Origin: Acidimicrobiaceae bacterium
GTDB lineage: Bacteria; Actinomycetota; Acidimicrobiia; Acidimicrobiales; Ilumatobacteraceae
DNA: 5,362 bases
Reading direction: 5' to 3'
Assembly (NCBI GenBank): GCA_003455715.1
Contig: DMQJ01000383.1
Coordinates: forward strand, 498-5,859
In this document: piece by piece, positions 1 through 4,624 of the stretch
Layout of the letters: every line of letters begins with the position of its first letter
Position numbering within the stretch: the first letter of the stretch is position 1
The notes under the pieces: generated by a model
Database searches by the model: none
The model's input: only the letters and a program-made list of their open reading frames with translations
Told to the model about the DNA's origin: nothing
Translations under genes and position numbers: made by a program

Positions 1-431
1 ACCAGCACCTCACCACCCGGCGCCTCGGCGGCGATTTCGCGGAACGCCTGCAACGCCCGCTGCGCCACCTGCTCGGGTTCTTCGGCGCCCTCGGGGCGGC
101 GGTGCTCGGCGAGGTAGCCCGGCCAGCCTTCCTCGATCTCGTGGATGGTGAGGCCCTGCCACGGCCCGAACGCGGCCTCCATCAAGCCAGGGTGCACCTG
201 CACCGGTCCCACGCCGATGATTTCGGCGAGGATGGCCGCGGTGTGCGCGGCCCGTTGGAGGGTGCTGCTCCACACTGCGTCGAACGTGCCCAGTTGCTCG
301 GCCACGGCCACCGCCTGGCGCATACCCACCTCGGTGAGGGGCGGGTCGGCCTGGCCCTGCCACTTCCCCAACGCGTTCCACTCGCTCTCGCCGTGGCGCA
401 ACACGAGCAGTCGGGTGGGATGAGCGGCCAT
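1..431 (-). CDS. Histidine phosphatase family protein (phosphoglycerate-mutase-like), 3' end outside window
   Basis: The visible 143 residues are the N-terminal part of a histidine phosphatase superfamily (branch 1) enzyme, which removes phosphate through a phospho-histidine intermediate; the substrate cannot be told from sequence. It starts with a beta strand leading into the RHGE motif (R12, H13, G14, E15), H13 being the phosphate acceptor. S55-S56 and R60 in the SSTLQRAAHTA block form the usual phosphate pocket, and E85 in the LMEAAFGPWQG block is the expected acid residue. The reading frame leaves the window at GEVLV, just before the place where the second catalytic His normally sits, so that residue is unseen. 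The start is ATG at 431-429. It has no Shine-Dalgarno but has TACCCT six bases upstream, the layout of a leaderless actinobacterial gene. It diverges from the reductase gene at 500. Cobalamin or glucosyl-phosphoglycerate phosphatases are alternative subfamily roles. Confidence 0.9.
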   Translation of the reverse strand, partial: MAAHPTRLLVLRHGESEWNALGKWQGQADPPLTEVGMRQAVAVAEQLGTFDAVWSSTLQRAAHTAAILAEIIGVGPVQVHPGLMEAAFGPWQGLTIHEIEEGWPGYLAEHRRPEGAEEPEQVAQRALQAFREIAAEAPGGEVL

Positions 432-437
432 GCGGCG

Positions 438-443
438 AGGGTA
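438..443 (-). promoter_or_regulatory. Candidate -10 box for a leaderless phosphatase transcript
   Basis: Read on the minus strand the box is TACCCT, matching the TANNNT actinobacterial -10 pattern, with exactly six bases between it and the ATG at 431. This places the predicted transcription start at or next to the A of the start codon. It agrees with the absence of any Shine-Dalgarno before this gene. No convincing -35 is visible. The pattern is short, so chance occurrence is possible. Confidence 0.4.
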
Positions 444-458
444 CCGGAATGTGACGAA

Positions 459-477
459 GCGCCCTTGGCCAATGCGC
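459..477. promoter_or_regulatory. Imperfect palindrome in the divergent spacer, possible operator
   Basis: GCGC-CC-TTGGCCAA-T-GCGC: a perfect 8-bp core palindrome TTGGCCAA (465-472) flanked on both sides by GCGC, with one base of asymmetry between the arms. It lies in the middle of the 68-bp spacer between the divergent phosphatase and reductase genes and covers the candidate -35 of the reductase promoter, which is where a repressor site would be expected. Which protein would bind is unknown. Confidence 0.3.
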
Positions 478-493
478 TGCTGCTGCGTACAAG
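465..493 (+). promoter_or_regulatory. Candidate sigma-70-type promoter for the reductase operon
   Basis: TTGGCC (465-470), 17-bp spacer, TACAAG (488-493). Each hexamer matches four of six consensus positions, and the 17-bp spacing is ideal. The -10 lacks the usually conserved final T, so it is weak. Its predicted start would fall about seven bases on, close to the ATG at 500, giving a very short or absent leader. Confidence 0.27.
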
Positions 494-495
494 GA
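491..495 (+). promoter_or_regulatory. Ribosome binding site of the AAR-like gene
   Basis: AAGGA ends four bases before the ATG at 500, and a second AGGA abuts the start codon. This purine run supports ATG 500 as the start. It also overlaps the candidate -10 box, so if that promoter is used the site would not be in the mRNA. The two interpretations compete. Confidence 0.45.
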
Positions 496-499
496 AGGA

Positions 500-2548
500 A
501 TGGGAGCCACACGCACCCCGGCCCACACCGTCGTCAACGTTTCGTTCCAAGGCGACGACTGGGACTACGACACCACGGCCACGCTCGGCGGGCACCGGTT
601 CCGCCTCATTCGCGTGGGTACCAGCGGCGACGCCGAATCGGCCGCCGCGCAGGTGGCCGCGTGGTCGGAACACGCACAGGCCGTGGGGGTCAGTGGGTTG
701 CGCGAGGCTCGCGCGGCCGGCCACTTCACCGGTGCGCCGAGCGATCTGCAGCCGGTGTTGGAGGCGGGTCGGCAAGTGCCCGTCTGCGACGGCGGCATGC
801 TCACCGACATTCTCCAGGAGTGGGCCATTCGGCGTGTGCAGGCCGAGATGCCCGGCTACTTCGCCAACGCACGTGTGGTGGTGGTGGGCGGCACCGCCCG
901 CGAGCGCACCATCGCCGTGCTCCGTGAGTTCACTGACAACATCATCTTCGACGAGCCTGGCCATCCGTTGGTGTTGCCCGGCGAAGCGAAGACCAACCCC
1001 ATCACGGCCGCTGCGGCCGGTCTCGGTGAGTTCGCCTTCCGCCACATCCCCGGTGTGGTGAAAGACCAACTCGACGGGCCGATCGGTTGGCTCACCGACA
1101 AGGTGGCACACGCCGCGGCCGCCGACGCCGATGTGTTCGTCGGCTCCTTCTCGGAACTGATGCGTTTCGGATTGCCGCCGTTGAAGGGCAAGGCGGTGAT
1201 CACCAGCACGGTCACCGAGGAACGGTTGGCGGTGCTGGCCGATCTCGGGGCCGACCTGGTGGTCGATGTGGTGCCGCAGCCGTTCGACGTGGTGGTGGTG
1301 CCCGCCATGTTGGAGGCGATGGTGGCGGCGACGCTGCCGGTCGGTGGCGAGTTGACGTCCGACGACCTTGCCCGGTTCATCCAGCAGGCCGGGCTGGAGT
1401 CCACACTGTTCTGGCCGAACGGCAGGCGGCGCAAGAGCAGGTTTGCGTTCGTCATCCATCCGTTGTCCACGCAGTACTTCAAGAACGTCGAGCCGCTTGG
1501 CACGCTGGCAGGCATTCCGGGCATGACCGATGTGGTGGAGAAGGCCGTGGCGTACTCGCCGCCGTTCGTCTACAGCCACGTCACCGGCATCGTGTCGGCC
1601 ACCGGCGACGAGGCCGAAGGGTGGCTCATCACGGTGGGCGGCACCCCCAAACAGATGCTGGCGCACCCGCCCGAGTTCACGTACTCGCGCCTGTTGGAAG
1701 CGGCCGAGATGTCGCGCCGGTTGGGCGCGCAGATCATGGGGTTGGGTGCGTTCACCAAGGTGGTCGGCGACGCCGGTGTCACCGTGGCCAAGCAGGCGCG
1801 CCTGCCTGTCACCACCGGCAACAGTTACAGCGCGTCGGGTGCGCTGTGGGCTGCCCACGAAGCGCTGCGTCGACTGGGTATCGCCGAGATCGACGACGAC
1901 GGAGTGATGCACGGCAAGGTGATGGTGGTGGGTGCGTCGGGGGCCATCGGCGCCGCCTGTGCGCGCCTGCTGGCACTGGCTGCCGACGAGTTGTGGTTGG
2001 TGTCACCCGAGACGGCGAAACTGCTGCAGCTCAAGCAGGAGATCGAAGCGGAGCATCCGCGGGCGGTGGTGCATGTGGCCACCAATCCGACGGGGCCTTT
2101 GCCCGAGATGGACATGATCGTCACCGCCACCTCCGCTGCCGGGCAGAAGGTGCTCGACATCATGCAGGTGAAGCCGGGCTGTGTCATCACCGATGTGGCC
2201 CGCCCGCTCGACCTGTCGGCCGAGGAGGTCGCAAAGCGGCCCGATGTGCTGGTGATCGAGTCGGGTGAGGTGGAGTTGCCCGGCGATGTGCACATGAAGC
2301 AGATCGGCCTGCCCAAGGGCGTGGTGTACGCGTGCCTGGCGGAGACGGTGGTGCTGGCGTTGGAGGGCCGCTTCGAGAACTTCACCGTCGGACGCACGAT
2401 CAGTTGGCCGAAGGTGAAGGAGATCTATCGACTGGGCCTGAAGCACGGGATGAAGCTGGCCACCATCTCCGGAGTGAACGGGCCCTACACCGACGACGAC
2501 TTCGCCCGCGTCCGGGCCAACGCACTGGCAGCGAGGGAGGCTCGATGA
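500..2548 (+). CDS. Two-part reductase: uncharacterised Rossmann-like N-terminal half fused to an acyl-ACP reductase (AAR)-like C-terminal half
   Basis: This 682-residue protein is about twice the length of cyanobacterial long-chain acyl-[acyl-carrier-protein] reductase (about 340), which reduces fatty acyl-ACP/CoA to fatty aldehyde with NADPH. Residues from about 315 onward follow AAR order: FAFVIHPLS (315-323), TGIVSATG, a GLGAFT block, TTGNSYSA (438-445), the GASGAIG nucleotide loop (478-484), and ACLAE with C612 aligning with the acyl-thioester cysteine of AAR (in ACFAE), followed by LEG, NF and GR as in AAR. Residues 1 to about 310 are separate. They contain a VVVVGGT strand-loop (126-132) and a KGKAVITSTVT segment, suggesting Rossmann-like folding, perhaps related to proteins labelled quinate 5-dehydrogenase; I am not sure of this. 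The stop overlaps the SDR start by 4 bp, so the two are translationally coupled. Acyl substrate, carrier (ACP or CoA) and true product are inference. Confidence 0.8.
   Translation: MGATRTPAHTVVNVSFQGDDWDYDTTATLGGHRFRLIRVGTSGDAESAAAQVAAWSEHAQAVGVSGLREARAAGHFTGAPSDLQPVLEAGRQVPVCDGGMLTDILQEWAIRRVQAEMPGYFANARVVVVGGTARERTIAVLREFTDNIIFDEPGHPLVLPGEAKTNPITAAAAGLGEFAFRHIPGVVKDQLDGPIGWLTDKVAHAAAADADVFVGSFSELMRFGLPPLKGKAVITSTVTEERLAVLADLGADLVVDVVPQPFDVVVVPAMLEAMVAATLPVGGELTSDDLARFIQQAGLESTLFWPNGRRRKSRFAFVIHPLSTQYFKNVEPLGTLAGIPGMTDVVEKAVAYSPPFVYSHVTGIVSATGDEAEGWLITVGGTPKQMLAHPPEFTYSRLLEAAEMSRRLGAQIMGLGAFTKVVGDAGVTVAKQARLPVTTGNSYSASGALWAAHEALRRLGIAEIDDDGVMHGKVMVVGASGAIGAACARLLALAADELWLVSPETAKLLQLKQEIEAEHPRAVVHVATNPTGPLPEMDMIVTATSAAGQKVLDIMQVKPGCVITDVARPLDLSAEEVAKRPDVLVIESGEVELPGDVHMKQIGLPKGVVYACLAETVVLALEGRFENFTVGRTISWPKVKEIYRLGLKHGMKLATISGVNGPYTDDDFARVRANALAAREAR
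2536..2540 (+). promoter_or_regulatory. Ribosome binding site of the SDR gene
   Basis: GGAGG (within GGGAGG, 2535-2540) sits four bases before ATG 2545, inside the last codons of the AAR-like gene. It fixes the SDR start at the ATGA overlap and rejects the longer in-frame extension that begins at 2332. Confidence 0.8.
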
Positions 2549-3399
2549 AATCCGTGCAGGGCAAGCGGGTGTTGGTCACCGGTGCAGCGATGGGCATGGG
2601 TCGCCTGTTCGCTGAGCGTGCGGTTGCCGAGGGTGCCGCCGCAGTGGTGTTGTGGGACCTCAACGAAGACGCGCTCAACGACACGCTGGAAGCGTTGGCC
2701 GGGCTGGCCGAGATGGGCGGTTCGGGCACCAACGTGTGCGGCTACATCGTCGACGTGGCCAGTGCGCAGGAGGTGGCCGACACGGCGGCCGCGGTGCTCG
2801 ACGAGGTGGGCACCATCGACGTGTTGGTGAACAACGCAGGCATCGTGCGCGGCAACCACTACTTCTGGGAAACCGACCTGCAACGCGACACCACCGCCAC
2901 CATCGCGGTCAACACGTTGGCGCCGATGTACGTCACCCACGCGTTCCTGCCGGCGATGGTGGCGGGCACCGGGGAGTGCCGCCTGCTGAACCTGGCGTCG
3001 GCCGCCGGGTTCACGCCCAACCCACGCATGGCCGTGTACGCGGCCTCGAAGTGGGCGGTCATCGGGTGGAGCGACTCGGTGCGCTTGGAGTTGAAGCAGG
3101 CGGGAGCGCAGCAGGTGACGGTCACCACGGTGTGCCCGTACTACGTCAACACCGGCATGTTCGACGGCGCCCGCTCCGCACCACTCCTGCCCATCCTCGA
3201 CCCTGCCGACGTGGTGGAGGAGGCGTGGTCGGCGATGCTTGCCGGGAAGCCGTTCGTGGTGCTGCCCAAGACGGTGATGCTCAGTGAGATGCTGAAGGGC
3301 GTGATCCCCACCGGTGTGCGCGACTTCATCGCCGACCACATCATCGGCGTGTACCACACGATGGAAGACTTCACTGGCCGTGAGGGCACCAGGCAGTAG
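2545..3399 (+). CDS. Short-chain dehydrogenase/reductase, SDR16C (retinol dehydrogenase / 17-beta-HSD11-like) type
   Basis: A 284-residue classical SDR. The cofactor loop is TGAAMGMG (T12, G13, G17, G19), and D38 at the end of strand 2 (LWDLN) favours NAD(H). Next come NNAG (96-99) and the catalytic set N123, S152, Y165 and K169 (YAASK). The LWD, ASAAG and CPYYVNTGMFDG (197-208) segments resemble the SDR16C group, whose members oxidise or reduce long, greasy alcohols and aldehydes (retinol/retinal, long-chain alcohols, steroids). The start is ATG 2545 with a GGGAGG site, overlapping the AAR-like stop by 4 bp. The coupling suggests it handles the aldehyde made by that protein, for example reducing it to a fatty alcohol; this is inference. 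The protein has no evident signal peptide or clear membrane helix. The stop is TAG at 3397, 11 bp before the MoaD gene. Confidence 0.88.
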   Translation: MKSVQGKRVLVTGAAMGMGRLFAERAVAEGAAAVVLWDLNEDALNDTLEALAGLAEMGGSGTNVCGYIVDVASAQEVADTAAAVLDEVGTIDVLVNNAGIVRGNHYFWETDLQRDTTATIAVNTLAPMYVTHAFLPAMVAGTGECRLLNLASAAGFTPNPRMAVYAASKWAVIGWSDSVRLELKQAGAQQVTVTTVCPYYVNTGMFDGARSAPLLPILDPADVVEEAWSAMLAGKPFVVLPKTVMLSEMLKGVIPTGVRDFIADHIIGVYHTMEDFTGREGTRQ

Positions 3400-3410
3400 C
3401 CTGCCAAGCC

Positions 3411-3650
3411 ATGGCCACCCTGCGTCTGTTCGCCGCCGCCCGCGATGCTGCGGGCACCGGGTCGGCCACCATTGATGCAGGCACCGTGGGCGACGTGCTG
3501 GCCGAGGCCACCGCTCGCTTCGGCCCACAGTTCCAGGCCGTGCTCGCCACCTGCAAGGTGTGGGTCAACGGCGATGAGGCCGGCCCCGACATGGCGGTGG
3601 GTGCCGGCGACGAAGTGGCGGTGCTGCCGCCCGTGAGTGGAGGTTGCTGA
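3411..3650 (+). CDS. moaD: MoaD/ThiS-family sulfur carrier with a Gly-Gly-Cys tail
   Basis: This 79-residue beta-grasp protein begins with the typical MoaD strand (LRLFAAARDAAG) and ends VLPPVSGGC. MoaD is the small subunit of molybdopterin synthase: its C-terminal Gly-Gly is adenylated and converted to a thiocarboxylate that donates sulfur to precursor Z/cPMP. The PPVSGG ending favours MoaD over ThiS. Normally the second glycine is the last residue; here one cysteine (codon 3645-3647) follows it, so activation would need removal of that residue or the protein may have another role. No MoaE, MoeB or other molybdenum cofactor gene is visible nearby. The start ATG 3411 lacks a Shine-Dalgarno; TAGCCT (3397-3402) eight bases upstream could be a -10 of a leaderless transcript but overlaps the SDR stop. 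Its own stop overlaps the next ATG by one base. Confidence 0.85.
   Translation: MATLRLFAAARDAAGTGSATIDAGTVGDVLAEATARFGPQFQAVLATCKVWVNGDEAGPDMAVGAGDEVAVLPPVSGGC
3639..3643 (+). promoter_or_regulatory. Ribosome binding site of the RsiG-like gene, inside the MoaD diglycine codons
   Basis: GGAGG ends six bases before ATG 3650, ideal spacing. The same bases encode the Gly-Gly of MoaD (GGA 3639-3641, GGT 3642-3644). It decides the start of the next gene: ATG 3650 rather than the TTG at 3644, which would touch the site. Confidence 0.8.
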
Positions 3651-4204
3651 TGTCTCCCACCGATGCCGACCCGCGGTCGCTGTCGCTGCCCGAGCTGCGT
3701 GCACTGCGCGCCGACCTGCAACAGCAGGACGACGCGGTCAGCTACGTGCGCCGTCTGGTGCAGGCCCGCCTCGATCTCGTGCGCGCAGAGATGCGCCGCC
3801 GGGCCACCGGCGACGCCGACCCGACCACCATCACCGGTGAGCTGCCGGTCATCCTCGGCACCCACCTCACCGGTGGGCCCGCCCGCCCGCCACGCCCGGC
3901 CGACGACTTCAGCGATCACCCGCTGGCGCTCGAGCTGGAAGCGCTGTGCGACGAGGCCGGCAGCACCGACCTCGAATCCATGGACGACAGCGAGCTCGGT
4001 GCGTTCGCCGCTCAGTTGCACGAGTTCGAGCAGGCTCGGTCGGGCGAGCGCAAGGAGTTGTTCGCTCGCATCGATGCGCTCAGCGCCGAACTCGTGCGCC
4101 GTTACCGCGACGGTGAGGCCGATGTCGACGGCGTGCGCGCCGACGACCTCGACGCCGACGACACCGGAGCCGACGACGCCGACGACCTGGGCAGCGACGA
4201 GTAA
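3650..4204 (+). CDS. RsiG/AmfC-like protein with two c-di-GMP signature motifs (candidate anti-sigma factor)
   Basis: This 184-residue soluble protein has two charged helical segments joined by a Pro-rich linker (about 62-90). In Streptomyces, RsiG (formerly AmfC) holds the flagellar-type sigma factor WhiG inactive when loaded with cyclic di-GMP, which binds two E(X)3S(X)2R(X)3Q(X)3D motifs on an antiparallel coiled coil. Here helix one carries D27, S31, R34, Q38, D42 at exact spacing (only E to D), and helix two carries E127, S131, R134, F138, D142 (only Q to F). The C-terminus (about 155-184) is a low-complexity Asp-rich acidic tail. The start is ATG 3650, set by GGAGG. It overlaps the MoaD stop by one base, and an XRE regulator follows after 9 bp. 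No sigma factor gene is in the window, so the partner is unknown. The motif match is direct observation; c-di-GMP binding and anti-sigma activity are inference from family. Confidence 0.75.
   Translation: MSPTDADPRSLSLPELRALRADLQQQDDAVSYVRRLVQARLDLVRAEMRRRATGDADPTTITGELPVILGTHLTGGPARPPRPADDFSDHPLALELEALCDEAGSTDLESMDDSELGAFAAQLHEFEQARSGERKELFARIDALSAELVRRYRDGEADVDGVRADDLDADDTGADDADDLGSDE
4139..4186 (+). repeat. Four in-frame copies of a 9-bp Ala-Asp-Asp coding repeat
   Basis: GCCGACGAC occurs at 4139-4147, 4154-4162, 4169-4177 and 4178-4186, with six-base spacers between the first three and none between the last two. It encodes the acidic tail (A164-D179) of the RsiG-like protein. Such a tract could change length by slippage. 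Confidence 0.75.
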
Positions 4205-4213
4205 GCCACGCCC

Positions 4214-4576
4214 ATGCCCGACGTGCGTGAGGAGATCGAGCATCGGCTGGCCGACCTCGGCGAATTCATTCGCACCCAGCGCAATGTCGCCCAGATGAGC
4301 GTGCGCAAGCTGGCCGAGTTGGCTGGCGTGAGCAACCCGTACCTGTCGCAGATCGAGCGCGGCCTGCGCCGCCCGTCGGCCGAGATCCTCCAGCAGATCG
4401 CCAAGGGTTTGCAGATCAGCGCCGAAACGCTCTACGAACGGGCTGGCATCCTCGACCCCGACGCCCGCGGCACCCACGGCGTGCGCGAAGCCATCGCCGC
4501 CGACCCGTGGCTCACCCCCGAGCAGCAACAAGCCCTGCTCAACGTGTACGAGAGCTTCGTCGCCGCCCACCGCTGA
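4214..4576 (+). CDS. XRE-family helix-turn-helix transcriptional regulator
   Basis: A 120-residue DNA-binding protein. Residues about 15-75 form a five-helix Cro/C1-type domain: GEFIRTQR (16-23), scaffold helix VRKLAELAGVS (30-40), recognition helix NPYLSQIERG (41-50), then RRPSAEILQQIAKGLQIS. The C-terminal part (76-120) is a short helical tail containing REAIAADPWLTPEQQQALLNVY, common in a small actinobacterial subgroup that includes mycobacterial Rv0474; that tail probably dimerises (inference). The start ATG 4214 lies 9 bp after the RsiG-like stop and has no Shine-Dalgarno, so it may be read by coupling. The position next to the c-di-GMP-binding candidate suggests a shared regulatory role. 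Target genes are unknown; the palindrome at 459-477 is one site to consider. Confidence 0.9.
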   Translation: MPDVREEIEHRLADLGEFIRTQRNVAQMSVRKLAELAGVSNPYLSQIERGLRRPSAEILQQIAKGLQISAETLYERAGILDPDARGTHGVREAIAADPWLTPEQQQALLNVYESFVAAHR

Positions 4577-4607
4577 GCAGGCGTAGGCCCACACCGACGG
4601 GGCGTGC

Positions 4608-4613
4608 CAGACT
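4608..4613 (+). promoter_or_regulatory. Weak candidate -10 box before the membrane subunit gene
   Basis: CAGACT, preceded by TG at 4605-4606 in an extended -10 arrangement, 11 bases before ATG 4625. It differs from TANNNT at the first position, and no -35 is seen at a suitable distance. The 48-bp gap (4577-4624), the largest between rightward genes, makes a separate promoter plausible. Confidence 0.22.
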
Positions 4614-4624
4614 GGGCCCTCGTC

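Noticed and set aside
182..1912. Long minus-strand open frame (576 codons) opposite the AAR-like gene
   Set aside because: It lies antisense to a gene with clear family motifs, its translation is dominated by His/Arg/Gly/Ala from inverted GC-rich codons, and it also crosses the phosphatase in the wrong frame. It is a high-GC shadow.
2332..2544. N-terminal extension of the SDR to an upstream in-frame ATG
   Set aside because: It would overlap the conserved Cys-containing C-terminus of the AAR-like protein, adds residues before the normal SDR start, and the GGGAGG site points to ATG 2545.
500..3399. Alkane biosynthesis operon (AAR plus aldehyde-deformylating oxygenase)
   Set aside because: No ferritin-like oxygenase is encoded; the partner gene is an SDR.
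3392..3405. Small hairpin GGCAG-TAGC-CTGCC spanning the SDR stop codon
   Set aside because: Five-base stem with no T tract; too small to distinguish from chance at this GC content.
2485..3528. Minus-strand open frame of 347 codons opposite the SDR gene
   Set aside because: His/Arg-rich shadow of the SDR; the plus strand has the full SDR catalytic set.
3644..3649. TTG at 3644 as the start of the RsiG-like gene
   Set aside because: It directly touches the GGAGG site; ATG 3650 has ideal six-base spacing and a TGATG coupling overlap.
4586..4618. Possible terminator hairpin GGCCCA ... TGGGCC between the HTH and antiporter genes
   Set aside because: Only a six-base stem with a 21-base loop and no T-rich tail; not enough to call a terminator in GC-rich DNA.
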